Positions 7,925 through 16,400 of a stretch of DNA of 64,000 nt are shown in pieces (position 1 is the stretch's first letter; each line of letters starts with the position of its first letter). A program made the translations under genes and the position numbers. The stretch spans positions 87,787 through 151,786 of the forward strand of contig NZ_QOKW01000016.1 of assembly GCF_008365375.1 (NCBI RefSeq), read 5' to 3'. Origin of the DNA: Roseomonas genomospecies 6 (GTDB lineage Bacteria; Pseudomonadota; Alphaproteobacteria; Azospirillales; Azospirillaceae). The notes below the pieces were generated by a model. The model saw only the letters and a program-made list of their open reading frames with translations, ran no database searches and was not told the DNA's origin.

Positions 7925-8746
7925 ATGAAGCGCGCGCTCCGAACCGCCCTGATCGCCGTCGGCATCCTGACCGGCGGCCTTGTCACCCTGGCCGTGGGGG
8001 CGGTGGCCGCCCTGCCGGTGATCGCCGACCACATCCCGCTGGAACTGTCGCGAGTCGTCATGAGCGACGGGCGGCGGCAGGTGGAAATGCAGGGGATGGT
8101 TCATGTCGCCAAGCCGGAATTCTACAGCGGCATCGCCCGTCACATCGCCCAGCGGCGGCAGGAAGGCTGGCTGGTCTTCTACGAGGAGGTCCGTCCCGAC
8201 GACGCTTCCTCCCCCGCCGGGGTCGCCGACGTTCTGCGCCGGCTGGGGGCGGACTGGAACCCGGACAGCCGGCAGCATCCCTACGAGATGATGGCCGGGC
8301 TTCTCGGCGAGGGGCTGGTGCTCCAGGACAACCGCGCCCTGATCGGCCCGCCGGGGCCGGATGCCCGCAACGTCGATGTCACCCTGTCGGAACTGCTGGC
8401 CGCCCTGCCGCCCGACGACCCGGACGGCGCGGACCGGGAAACCGTCGATCTCGCGCAGTTGCGGGACGAGTACGGCAAGCTTCCGGGCTGGGTGCAGCGC
8501 CGCGTCCAGGCCGCCATCCGGATCATGCTGGCGACCACCGCGTCGGGCAGCATGGCCCGCGACGTCCTGCCCGCCGCGCTGACCACCCTGCGCGAGGAAA
8601 AGGTGGTGAAGGCCATCCGCGAAGAGCCGGACCGCAACATCCTGATCCTCTACGGTCAGGTGCACATCGGCCATATCCAGACGATGCTGAAGGACGCCGA
8701 CGCCCGATGGCGCACGGTTTCCTCAAAGGCGATCCAGGCTTTCTGA
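7925..8746 (+). CDS. TraB/GumN-like membrane-anchored protein
   Basis: With the start at the ATG at 7925 the protein has 273 residues and opens MKRALRTALIAVGILTGGL, a signal anchor over about residues 7-35. In-frame codons further upstream would lie inside the 7839-7871 hairpin. The soluble part has the paired features of TraB/GumN-type proteins: GMVHVAKPEFYSGIARHI after the first strand and ILILYGQVHIGHIQTML near the C-terminus, with conserved His in HVAKP and GQVHIGH. These folds resemble metal-dependent Tiki/EreA-like hydrolases; activity in most members is unproven. It probably faces the periplasm. The similarity is short and I am only moderately sure. Confidence 0.5.
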   Translation: MKRALRTALIAVGILTGGLVTLAVGAVAALPVIADHIPLELSRVVMSDGRRQVEMQGMVHVAKPEFYSGIARHIAQRRQEGWLVFYEEVRPDDASSPAGVADVLRRLGADWNPDSRQHPYEMMAGLLGEGLVLQDNRALIGPPGPDARNVDVTLSELLAALPPDDPDGADRETVDLAQLRDEYGKLPGWVQRRVQAAIRIMLATTASGSMARDVLPAALTTLREEKVVKAIREEPDRNILILYGQVHIGHIQTMLKDADARWRTVSSKAIQAF

Positions 8747-8760
8747 GCCGAGCAAGCCGG

Positions 8761-9030
8761 TCACCAGATTTTGCGGGCCAGCTCGTCGCCGCGGGCAGCC
8801 AGCTCCTCGAACCGGCGGCGGGCGTCGTCCTCGGTGCCCCAGTCGCCGGGTGCCACGACAGCCTCGATGGCCTCGGCGGCGTTCGGACGGTCCGGCGCGC
8901 TGGGGCGCTCGCCCTCCTCCCCGTGGAGCCCGTACAGGGTGCCGTCGCGCGCCTCGACCACGGCGTAGCGGCCCTCGCGCTCCACGAGCCGGAGGCTGCC
9001 GTGTTCCGATACGGTCCGGACGGTGGACAT
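8761..9030 (-). CDS. Small acidic protein of unknown function
   Basis: An 89-residue protein starting at ATG 9030 behind AAGGGGAG. It opens MSTVRTVSEHGSLRLVEREG. It is rich in Glu, Asp, Ala and Arg, with a strand-rich N-terminal half (RYAVVEARDGTLYGLHGE) and a helical C-terminal half ending in KIW. It has no signal peptide and no recognised domain. A longer in-frame version from 9096 lacks a ribosome site. It converges on the TraB-like gene with 14 bases between stops. An inverted repeat lies just upstream at 9049-9068. Confidence 0.6.
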   Translation of the reverse strand: MSTVRTVSEHGSLRLVEREGRYAVVEARDGTLYGLHGEEGERPSAPDRPNAAEAIEAVVAPGDWGTEDDARRRFEELAARGDELARKIW

Positions 9031-9048
9031 TGCAATCTCCCCTTGCGA

Positions 9049-9068
9049 TTCACAGTGCGCGCTGTGAA
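9049..9068. promoter_or_regulatory. Inverted repeat upstream of small acidic protein gene
   Basis: TTCACAG-TGCGCG-CTGTGAA has perfect 7-bp arms with a 6-nt spacer. It sits 19 bases upstream of the minus-strand start at 9030 and about 57 bases before the Fur-like box of exbB. This suits an operator for the small gene; the regulator is unknown. Confidence 0.45.
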
Positions 9069-9124
9069 CAACCGGCAAGCCGCCGATTTGTCGCATGGCA
9101 GCACTATGGCACTTTATGGGTGCA

Positions 9125-9143
9125 AATGAGAGTCGTTCGCACT
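9125..9143 (+). promoter_or_regulatory. Fur-like box upstream of exbB
   Basis: AATGAGAGTCGTTCGCACT resembles Fur/iron boxes of the GATAATGAGAATCATT type. It matches the box at 11428 at 13 of 19 positions. It lies 42-60 bases before the exbB start chosen here, as expected for iron-repressed TonB systems. Confidence 0.65.
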
Positions 9144-9184
9144 ATACAGAACGGGAGTCAGCCGCAAAGAAGTTCGAACCGCCC

Positions 9185-10093
9185 ATGTTCAAACCGCCCA
9201 TGCTCACAGCGCTTCACACCCGATCCATCGCCGCGATGGCCGCCGCCGGCACGGTCCTGTCGACCGGACTTGGCTGGGCGCAGGGCATCCCCGCAACCAA
9301 TGGCGGCGCTCCCGCGGCCCCCGCCCCCGCGACCGATGCGCTGGCGGCGCCGGACGCCGCGGCGGGGCTGGACCATCTCGCCGCCGCGACGGCGACGCTG
9401 CCGCATGACCTGTCCCCCTGGGGCATGTTCATGGCGGCAAGCCCGGTGGTGCAGGCGGTTATGATCGGGCTGGCGCTGGCCTCCGTGGCGACCTGGACCA
9501 TCTTCCTCGCCAAGTCGCTGGAGTTGTCCAAGGCCAAGCGCAAGGCGCGGGCGTCCCTGGCGGCGCTGGAGCAGGCCCGCTCCCTGACCCAGGCGGCGGA
9601 GAGCATCGGCTTCGAGAAGACCCCGGCCACCGCCTTCCTGCGCGCGGTGATCGCGGAGGCCCACCAGTCCGCCGACGCCCCCTCGCAGGAGGGTCTGAAG
9701 GAGCGCGCGGCCTCACGCCTGGAACGGATCGAGGCGGCGGAGGGGCGGCGCATGATGCGCGGCACCGGCATCCTGGCCAGCATCGGCTCCACGGCCCCCT
9801 TCGTCGGCCTGTTCGGCACGGTGTGGGGCATCATGGTCAGCTTCATCGGCATCGCGAAGTCGCAGACGACCAACCTCGCCGTCGTCGCGCCGGGCATCGC
9901 CGAAGCGCTTCTGGCGACGGCCATCGGTCTGGTGGCGGCCATCCCGGCGGTGGTGATCTACAACGGTTTCGCCCGCTCCATCGGCGGCTACCGCGCCCAG
10001 CTTGGCGACGCGTCGGCGGCGGTGCTGCGGCTGCTGAGCCGCGACATGGACCGCCGCGCCCTGCCGCGCAGCGTGTCCAAGGCGGCGGAGTAA
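9185..10093 (+). CDS. exbB: ExbB-type biopolymer transport proton channel
   Basis: MotA/TolQ/ExbB-family inner-membrane protein of 302 residues with the long N-terminal extension of alphaproteobacterial ExbB: a cleavable-looking signal (FKPPMLTALHTRSIAAMAAAG through GLGWAQG), then an Ala/Pro linker. Three membrane segments follow, and the TolQ core reads GSTAPFVGLFGTVWGIMVSF, then ATAIGLVAAIPAVVIYNGF. I placed the start at 9185; an ATG at 9095 would put the Fur-like box inside the gene. With ExbD it forms the proton-driven motor that energises TonB for uptake of ferric siderophores through outer-membrane receptors. It is the first gene of exbB-exbD-tonB. Confidence 0.93.
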   Translation: MFKPPMLTALHTRSIAAMAAAGTVLSTGLGWAQGIPATNGGAPAAPAPATDALAAPDAAAGLDHLAAATATLPHDLSPWGMFMAASPVVQAVMIGLALASVATWTIFLAKSLELSKAKRKARASLAALEQARSLTQAAESIGFEKTPATAFLRAVIAEAHQSADAPSQEGLKERAASRLERIEAAEGRRMMRGTGILASIGSTAPFVGLFGTVWGIMVSFIGIAKSQTTNLAVVAPGIAEALLATAIGLVAAIPAVVIYNGFARSIGGYRAQLGDASAAVLRLLSRDMDRRALPRSVSKAAE

Positions 10094-10097
10094 GGCC

Positions 10098-10520
10098 ATG
10101 GCGGCGCGTCTGGACGACGGCGACGATCTCACCGAATCGCACGACATCAACGTCACGCCCTTCATCGACGTGATGCTCGTGCTGCTCATCATCTTCATGG
10201 TGGCCGCCCCGCTGGCGACGGTGGACGTGCCGGTGGACCTGCCGGCCTCGACCGCGCAGCCGCAGCCGCGACCCGACAAACCCCTGTTCCTGACCATCCA
10301 AGCCGACCTCAGCCTGTCCGTCGGCGACACGCCGGTGGCGCGGGAGTCCCTGGCGGCGGCGCTGGACGGGGTGACGAACGGCGACAAGGGCGCGCGCGTC
10401 TTCCTGCGCGCCGACCGCAGCGTCGATTACGGCGCGCTGACCGAGGTGATGAACGCGCTGCGCGCCGCCGGCTATCTGAAGATCGCTCTGGTCGGGCTGG
10501 AAGGCGCGGCCGCGAAATGA
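10098..10520 (+). CDS. exbD: ExbD-type biopolymer transport protein
   Basis: A 140-residue protein with one N-terminal membrane helix. It contains the family hallmark DINVTPFIDVMLVLLIIFMV (about residues 16-35), in which the Asp is the proton-carrying residue of the ExbB-ExbD motor. The periplasmic C-terminal domain begins near residue 60 (KPLFLTIQADLSLSVGD). The start is four bases after the exbB stop and the end overlaps the tonB start in an ATGA, so the three genes form one operon. Confidence 0.95.
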   Translation: MAARLDDGDDLTESHDINVTPFIDVMLVLLIIFMVAAPLATVDVPVDLPASTAQPQPRPDKPLFLTIQADLSLSVGDTPVARESLAAALDGVTNGDKGARVFLRADRSVDYGALTEVMNALRAAGYLKIALVGLEGAAAK

Positions 10521-11380
10521 GCGTGACGGCCTTCGATCCCAACGGGCTTCCGGACGGAGAGGAACGCACCGCGCCCGTCCTGGCGCGCTGGGGCGGCAGC
10601 CTTCTGGTGGTGCTGGGCGCGCACGCCCTCGTCGCGGTCGGAGCCCTGTCCTGGCATGTGGCGATGGAGGAGGCCCCGGCCACGCCGCCCGCGGTGATGA
10701 TCGATCTGGCGCCGCTGCCGGAAACCCCGCCCGCCGAGCCGCCGCCGACCCTGGAATCGATGCTCCCCCAGCCGGAGATGCCGCCCGAACCGGTGATCGA
10801 GCCGGAGCCGGAACCCGAACCGCTGCCCGAGATCACGCCGGAGCCGCCCCCGCCCGTCCCGGCGGAGGTCGCCCTGCCGGAACCGCCGCCGAAGCCGAAG
10901 CCGAAGCCGAAGGAAGAGCCGAAGCCGAAGGAAGAGCCCAAGCCGAAGCCCAAGGCCGAACCGCCGAAGCCGCGCCCGGAACCGCAGGTCCCCGCGAAGC
11001 CGGTGACGGAGGCCCCCGCCAGCGCCGCCCCGTCCGCCGCTCCGCCCGCGGGTGCGCCGACCCAGGCGGCGCCGGTGGCGCGCAACAGCAACGCGGTGCC
11101 CACTTGGCACGGCGCCGTCGTCGGCCATCTGGAACGCTACAAGCGTTACCCCCGCATCGCCAAGATGCGGAACCAGCAGGGCGTTCCGCAGGTCCACATC
11201 ACGCTCGACCGGCAGGGCCAGGTGCTGGCGGTGCGGCTGTACAAGGGCTCCGGCTTCGAGGCGCTGGACGAAGAGACGCTGGCCCTGGTCGAACGCGCCT
11301 CCCCCCTGCCCGCCCCGCCGCCGGAAGCGGCGCAGGACCGCATCGAACTGGTGGTGCCGGTGCAGTTCTTCCTGCGCTGA
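10517..11380 (+). CDS. tonB: TonB energy-transducing protein
   Basis: A 287-residue TonB. One membrane anchor at about residues 25-48 (GGSLLVVLGAHALVAVGAL) is followed by a long periplasm-spanning Pro-rich region of EP and KP repeats (about 60-155, including EPEPEPEPLPEITPEPPPP and KPKPKPKEEPKPKEEP). The C-terminal TonB domain at about 200-287 contains YPRIAKMRNQQGVPQVHITL and ends in VPVQFFLR. It carries energy from ExbBD to outer-membrane receptors. The start overlaps the exbD stop by four bases. No TonB-dependent receptor gene is in the window. Confidence 0.93.
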   Translation: MSVTAFDPNGLPDGEERTAPVLARWGGSLLVVLGAHALVAVGALSWHVAMEEAPATPPAVMIDLAPLPETPPAEPPPTLESMLPQPEMPPEPVIEPEPEPEPLPEITPEPPPPVPAEVALPEPPPKPKPKPKEEPKPKEEPKPKPKAEPPKPRPEPQVPAKPVTEAPASAAPSAAPPAGAPTQAAPVARNSNAVPTWHGAVVGHLERYKRYPRIAKMRNQQGVPQVHITLDRQGQVLAVRLYKGSGFEALDEETLALVERASPLPAPPPEAAQDRIELVVPVQFFLR

Positions 11381-11427
11381 CCCGGCCCGCCGCTCCACCG
11401 GTTCGGCGGGCACGATCCGCACTTGCA

Positions 11428-11446
11428 AATGCGACTGATTCGCATT
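11428..11446 (+). promoter_or_regulatory. Fur-like palindrome upstream of DUF2325 gene
   Basis: AATGCGACTGATTCGCATT has perfect 7-bp arms (AATGCGA/TCGCATT) and a 5-nt spacer, preceded by GCA as at the exbB site. It lies 34-52 bases before the DUF2325 start and 47 bases after the tonB stop. An iron-responsive second promoter inside the tonB locus is likely. Confidence 0.65.
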
Positions 11447-11479
11447 CTAATGCGGTCGAAGCCAGTCGGGGGGAAGACG

Positions 11480-12652
11480 ATGTGCGAGCGTTGTCGGAAG
11501 ACCGTGCCGTCCTGTGTCGTGGGACAGGCCAAGCGCCGGAAGCTGTGGACCATCCCCACGGAGTATCACTGCTCGCTCGTGGGCACCTGCCTGTCGTCGG
11601 AGGATGTGGCGTGGCTGTGCCGGCGGCTGAAGCTGGTCCCCACGGCGGACGCCCGCCCCTACGACATCCACCGTTACTTCGTCGAGAAGTCCGCGGAGGA
11701 CGGGCCGGAAGCCCGGCTGATGCACAAGCGGCTGGACGAGACCTTCGCCCCGGCGGTGAAGCGCTTCGCGCGGGAGACGACGGAAGAGGGCTGGATGGCG
11801 CTGTGGACCGCCGCCGTGGCCTCGGGCAACGTGGCCGCCGCCTATTGGGGGGTGCTGAGCCATGGCGCCATGCCCGACGCGGTGCGGGTGCGCGCCTTCG
11901 CCGACGTGCACATGCTCTCCCACCTGATGGGCGGCGAGAGCCGGCGCCAGTTGCGCGAAAACCGCGATCTGGTCCGGCGCTGCGACGAGCTGGCGGCACG
12001 GCTGGCGAAGCAGGAGCGCGCGGCCGCCGACCGGATCGCCGAGAAGGACGCCCGCATCCGGGAGCTGGAATCACAAGTGGCGGCCCGGCGCACGGCACCG
12101 GCGGCACCGGAAACGGCCGCCCCGAAGCCCACGCCCGTCCGGGCGCCGGGGCAAGCGCGGCTTCTGCGCACGATGGACGCCCTGCACCGCCGTATCGCCA
12201 GCGAGCGCATGCGCGCCCGCCATGCGGAGGCGGAGGTGGAACGGCTGCGCCGGCTGCTCGACGCCCCGGCGGCATCGGCCCGCCACCGCCCCTCCGAAGA
12301 GGTCTCGGCTCCAACCGACCTGGGCGGGCGCGCGATCCTCTACGTGGGCGGACGGACGAAGAGCCTTCCCCATCTGCGGGCGGCGGTGGAAACCCGAAAC
12401 GGCTGCCTGCTGCATCATGACGGCGGGTTCGAGCAGACCACCCGCTGCCTGGAAGGTCTGGTGGAGCGCGCCGACGTGGTGGTCTGCCCCGTCGATTGCG
12501 TCAGCCACGACGCCTGCCTGCGGGTGAAGGGGCTGTGCCGCCGCATGGGCAAGCCCTTCGTTCCGATGCGCAGCGCCGGGGCCACCAGCTTCGCCCGCAT
12601 CCTGCACAGCTTCGGACAGGACGGCGCCGGGGAAGAGGCGGCCCATCATTGA
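11480..12652 (+). CDS. DUF2325-domain protein, Cys-rich, in the tonB locus
   Basis: A 390-residue soluble protein starting at an ATG behind GGGGGAAG; upstream in-frame codons overlap the Fur-like box. The N-terminus is CERCRKTVPSC. Residues ~160-290 form a charged coiled coil (RRCDELAARLAKQERAAADR). The C-terminal ~100 residues match DUF2325 (ILYVGGRTKSLPHLRAAVE, then HHDGG, VVCPVDCVSHDACL and CRRMGKPFV). The Cys in CPVDC-HDAC-C may bind metal or a cluster. The DUF2325 family is of unknown function. The position behind its own Fur-like box, after exbBD-tonB, suggests a role in iron handling. It converges on the chemoreceptor gene with six bases between stops. Confidence 0.82.
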   Translation: MCERCRKTVPSCVVGQAKRRKLWTIPTEYHCSLVGTCLSSEDVAWLCRRLKLVPTADARPYDIHRYFVEKSAEDGPEARLMHKRLDETFAPAVKRFARETTEEGWMALWTAAVASGNVAAAYWGVLSHGAMPDAVRVRAFADVHMLSHLMGGESRRQLRENRDLVRRCDELAARLAKQERAAADRIAEKDARIRELESQVAARRTAPAAPETAAPKPTPVRAPGQARLLRTMDALHRRIASERMRARHAEAEVERLRRLLDAPAASARHRPSEEVSAPTDLGGRAILYVGGRTKSLPHLRAAVETRNGCLLHHDGGFEQTTRCLEGLVERADVVVCPVDCVSHDACLRVKGLCRRMGKPFVPMRSAGATSFARILHSFGQDGAGEEAAHH

Positions 12653-12658
12653 GCCGCG

Positions 12659-14752
12659 TCAGGCGCAGCGGACGCCCTTGAGGAAAACGTCGACCTCGCC
12701 GGTCAGCCGCTCCGCCTGCTGCGACAACTCCTGCGCCGCGCCCAGCACCTGGGTCGCCGCCGCCCCCGTTTCGGTGGCCGCCTGCTGAACGCCCGCGATG
12801 TTGGACGCGACCTGCTGCGTGCCGGCCGCCGCCTGATGAAGGTTGCGCGTGATCTCCTGGGTCGCGGCCCCCTGCTCCTCCACCGCGGCGGCGATGGCGG
12901 TCGCGATCTCGTCCATTTCGCCGATCACGGCGCCGATCGCCCGGATCGCCGCGACGGCGTCCTGCGTGACGGTCTGGACCTGGGCGATCTGGACGGAAAT
13001 GTCGTCGGTCGCCTTTGCGGTCTGACTCGCCAGCGTCTTCACCTCCTGCGCCACGACGGCGAAGCCCTTGCCGGCGTCGCCGGCGCGGGCGGCCTCGATG
13101 GTGGCGTTCAGCGCCAGCAGGTTGGTCTGGCTGGCGATCGCCTGGATCAACCCGACCACCTCGCCGATCCGTTGCGCGCTGCCGACCAGAAGCCGCACCG
13201 TCTCATCCGTCCGATGGGCGTCCTCCACCGCCCGCGTCGCCACGGCGCGCGATTGGGCGGCGCGGCCGCTGATCTCCTGGATGGAGGCGGTGAGCTGTTC
13301 GGTCGCCGCCGCCACGGTCTGCACGTTTGTGGACGCCTGTTCCGACGCCGCGGCCACGGCGAAGGACTGGTGGTTGGTCTGCTGCGCCGCCGCCGACATG
13401 GTGCCGGCGGTCGTCTCCATCTCCGTCGCCGCGGAGGACAGGGTTCCGACCAGTTCGCCCACTTTGGTTTCGAAGCCCCGGGCCAGACGGTCCAGCGCTT
13501 GCGCCCGGTGTTCGCGGGCGTCCCGTTCGCGCGCCTGCTCCGCCTCCAGCCGTTCGCGGGCGATGGCGTGCTCCTGGAAGACCTGCACGGCCCGGGCCAT
13601 GGCGCCGATCTCATCCCCGCGCCCGGCGCCGGGAATCGCGACCGCCAGATCCCCGTCCGCCAGTTGCCGCATGGCGGCGGTCATCGCCGTCAGCGGGCCG
13701 ACGATCCGGCGCAGCACCAGCAGCGAACCGCCCGCCCCCAGCAGCAGGCCGAGCGTGAGGACGGCAAGGCTGACGAACAGCGCGCGTTGCGCGGTATGGG
13801 CGGACCGCGAGACCGCCGCGTCGATGGCGCCGCCCGCCGCCCCGGCCAGTCCGAGGATGGGATCGATGCCCGCGGTCGCCCGCGCCATCCATTCGTCGGA
13901 GGTCAGCGGGTAGCGGCCATCCGCTCCGGCCTTCAGCACCGCCCGGCGGGTCTCGGCGAAGCCTTGGAAGAAGGCGGCCTCGACCCCGTCGATGGCTCGT
14001 GCCAGCTCGGGCGTCAGGTCCGGGCGGGCGCGCAGCGCGCGGATGCCGTCCCACGCCTGCTCCAGCCTCCCGCGGGACTTCGCGAGCGCCTCCGCCTGTT
14101 CGGGAGCGACGGGCCGGCCCCCGCTGATGAGGGCGTTGAAAAGACCGCGCTCCCGCCCGGCGTGCTCGGCCATGTCCGCCGCGTGGCCGCGGAGCCGGAC
14201 GAGTTGGAGCGTCGCCGTCTCGGGCGGCGGGGCGACCGACTCCAGCAGAAGGCGCAGGGCGCCGATGCGATCGATGTGGGCGGTGATCGTCCCGGCAAAG
14301 AAGCCCGACACCAGCGCCGGAGGACGCTCGGCGGCGGTCCGGGACAGCGCCTCGTCCACCCCGCGCCGCTGGTCCCGGTAGGCGTCCATCGACGCCTCCA
14401 CCTCGGCCACGCGCGGGCCGTGCCGGTCCATCTCCGGCACGCCGCGCAGCTCGGCCAGCGCGGCGCGCAGCGCGCCGTCGGCATCGTCGCGGCGCTGCTG
14501 CAGCCGGGCGCGCCGTTCGGCGGAGAGCGGGGCCGCGCCGTTCAACGCGCCGTTGGTGGCGCCCCGTTCAAGGGCAAGTTCGCCGGCGGCAACGACCATC
14601 CGGCCGGCCGCCTCGTTGACCCGCCGGTAAGCCGTGGCCGCCTCAGCCCCATGAAGGGCGTCGACGGCGGTTTTTCCGGCGGTGAACACCCCGAGGAGGG
14701 CGAGTCCGCCGACAATTACCGGTAGAACGGCTTTGATGGGCAGGGATTGCAT
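12659..14752 (-). CDS. Methyl-accepting chemotaxis protein with NIT-like sensor
   Basis: Chemoreceptor of about 697 residues. A signal anchor (LPIKAVLPVIVGGLALLGVF) is followed by a ~300-residue periplasmic helical domain. Its ERGATNGALNG and RRDDADGAL features recall nitrate/nitrite-sensing (NIT) domains. A second membrane helix (ALFVSLAVLTLGLLLGAGGS), a HAMP domain (RRIVGPLTAMTAAMRQLADG), and a signalling domain with LLALNATIEAARAGDAGKGF complete it. No C-terminal CheR-binding pentapeptide is seen. I chose the ATG at 14752 (AAGG upstream); an in-frame TTG at 14827 and an ATG at 14779 are alternatives. The NIT assignment is tentative. Confidence 0.92.
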   Translation of the reverse strand: MQSLPIKAVLPVIVGGLALLGVFTAGKTAVDALHGAEAATAYRRVNEAAGRMVVAAGELALERGATNGALNGAAPLSAERRARLQQRRDDADGALRAALAELRGVPEMDRHGPRVAEVEASMDAYRDQRRGVDEALSRTAAERPPALVSGFFAGTITAHIDRIGALRLLLESVAPPPETATLQLVRLRGHAADMAEHAGRERGLFNALISGGRPVAPEQAEALAKSRGRLEQAWDGIRALRARPDLTPELARAIDGVEAAFFQGFAETRRAVLKAGADGRYPLTSDEWMARATAGIDPILGLAGAAGGAIDAAVSRSAHTAQRALFVSLAVLTLGLLLGAGGSLLVLRRIVGPLTAMTAAMRQLADGDLAVAIPGAGRGDEIGAMARAVQVFQEHAIARERLEAEQARERDAREHRAQALDRLARGFETKVGELVGTLSSAATEMETTAGTMSAAAQQTNHQSFAVAAASEQASTNVQTVAAATEQLTASIQEISGRAAQSRAVATRAVEDAHRTDETVRLLVGSAQRIGEVVGLIQAIASQTNLLALNATIEAARAGDAGKGFAVVAQEVKTLASQTAKATDDISVQIAQVQTVTQDAVAAIRAIGAVIGEMDEIATAIAAAVEEQGAATQEITRNLHQAAAGTQQVASNIAGVQQAATETGAAATQVLGAAQELSQQAERLTGEVDVFLKGVRCA

Positions 14753-15011
14753 CGAATTCGCCTTGAGGACGGACAGCATTGGATGAGTCAAAGGCAGGTC
14801 CGCCGCCGCTTCCTTGATCTTTGTCAAAGAGCATGTGGATGGCGGAATGGGCGCCCCGTCATTCCATAATCCGGAATTCCATTGAGGTTATTGCAACCCT
14901 GCCTTGGCAGAAATCTTATTGGCGCGACGGACAGGGCAACCGGACGGCACGGCCGCAAAGTTGCCGGGCTTCGCCCCGCGCTGTGCTACAGTGCCGCCGG
15001 AAGGAGCCATT

Positions 15012-16109
15012 ATGCCGTCTGAAAACCCGTCGCCCGACACCTCCCAGCCCAGCCGGGAAACCCCGGAACCCCTCTTGAAGCTGGGTGACGGGCCGCGCCC
15101 CGCCGCCATGCCCGACAGCCTCGCCATGGTGGTCGCGGGCTGGCGCTTCGTCCTGCGGAATCCGGTGGCCGCCAGCTTCTATTCCAAGCCGGGAACGCCG
15201 TGGCTGGCCCCGCCGGAGGGATGCCTGCGGGCCAGCGACCGCTGGAACCTGGACGGAGCCTTCCCAACGGACCGGCCCGTCGAGAACGGCGCTCAATGGG
15301 CGGTCGCCCGATTCGAGGGGGGCGTGTGGCGGGTGGAATCCTGCGCTCCGGCGGCCCCCCGCCCGGCGGTGCGTGATCTGCTGCGCCTGCGGGTGGAGCG
15401 GCTGACCGCCTCCCGCCGCTGGACGCATGGCGATCTGGAGCTTCTGCAGGCCCTGCTGGACGGCGGAACGATGGCGGAGCCGGCTTTGCTGGACGGGGAC
15501 GAGGCACGGACGCGCTCGCTGCGGTCGCTGAAGGCGCTGCATCTGGCCAGCGCCGCGTCCGGCGCCGACCCCGAACTGCTCCCCGAACTGCCCGACGATG
15601 CCAAGGCGGTGCTCGCGGGCGGGGCGGAGGCCGTCGTCTGGATGGACGCCGACGCGCGGGAGATCGCGGACGGCATCCTGTCCTGGCACCTCAAGAAGCA
15701 GGCGCGCAGCGCCGCCCGCCTGAGCCGGGGAGCCGAGGCGAAGCAGCGCGGCGACGACCTGAAGGACGCGTTGATCCAGGCGGTGCAGCGCGCCTTCCCC
15801 CGCATCCCGAAGGAGGCCGCGTCCGCCGCCGCCGCCCGTCTGGCCCCCGGCGTGAAGAAGCTGGGCCGCATGCCGGCGCTTCAGCCCATTGTCGATGCGG
15901 TGGCGGAGGTGCGGCTGGAACGTTGGCGTCAGGCCGTGGCGTCGGAGCCGGAGGTGGCGAAGCGGCTGCAAGCCATGGAAATGCGCGGCGATCCGAACCG
16001 CGCGCTCAAGCGCTACCGCGACCAGCGCGCGGTGGAGCGGGCGGAGGCCGAATTGAAGGAATGGCGGGGCGACCTCGGCCCGGTGCTTTCCCGCCGCCTG
16101 GGCTGGTGA
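15012..16109 (+). CDS. Conserved protein of unknown function
   Basis: A 365-residue protein starting at ATG 15012 behind a strong GGAAGGAG site. It has no signal peptide or membrane helix. The first 65 residues are Pro/Ser/Glu-rich and probably disordered. Residues ~70-150 look like a folded alpha/beta part (MVVAGWRFVLRNPVAASFYS, then DRWNLDGAFP and WAVARFEGGVWRVESC). The C-terminal 200 residues are helical and Arg/Ala-rich (LKRYRDQRAVERAEAELKEW). I do not recognise a family. It is divergent from the chemoreceptor gene and stands alone. Confidence 0.65.
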   Translation: MPSENPSPDTSQPSRETPEPLLKLGDGPRPAAMPDSLAMVVAGWRFVLRNPVAASFYSKPGTPWLAPPEGCLRASDRWNLDGAFPTDRPVENGAQWAVARFEGGVWRVESCAPAAPRPAVRDLLRLRVERLTASRRWTHGDLELLQALLDGGTMAEPALLDGDEARTRSLRSLKALHLASAASGADPELLPELPDDAKAVLAGGAEAVVWMDADAREIADGILSWHLKKQARSAARLSRGAEAKQRGDDLKDALIQAVQRAFPRIPKEAASAAAARLAPGVKKLGRMPALQPIVDAVAEVRLERWRQAVASEPEVAKRLQAMEMRGDPNRALKRYRDQRAVERAEAELKEWRGDLGPVLSRRLGW

Positions 16110-16252
16110 CGGAGGAAAAGCCGGCATCGTGGCGGTGAATTCATGTCGCGAAGAAAGTCGAAAGCCCGCGCGTGTGACGGGAAACCACCGCCATGTTGGC
16201 TTGATGAAATGGTTCGCGCCTGTTTCGTAACAGCTTATGGGCTCACTCTGGC

Positions 16253-16280
16253 TTGACCATACGGTGAGGAGTGGTATTGT
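16253..16280 (+). promoter_or_regulatory. Candidate sigma-70-type promoter for the sensor operon
   Basis: TTGACC (16253-16258), 16-base spacer, TATTGT (16275-16280). It lies about 120 bases before the first solute-binding-protein gene in the otherwise empty 16110-16400 gap. This is consistent with a housekeeping promoter for the 16401-21517 gene set. Confidence 0.45.
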
Positions 16281-16400
16281 TTCGGCGTGCCCGGGATTTT
16301 TCCCCTGAGCTTCGCCGTGAACAACCGGGAGATGCTATCCCCAATGCATCGCAACGCAAGGATGGATACCGCTCCCACTCCCGCTCTGCCGAGGCAGCCC

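Noticed and set aside
9095..9184. Upstream ATG (9095) as start of exbB
   Set aside because: The added 30 residues would be encoded by the Fur-like box and promoter region; the signal peptide begins after 9185.
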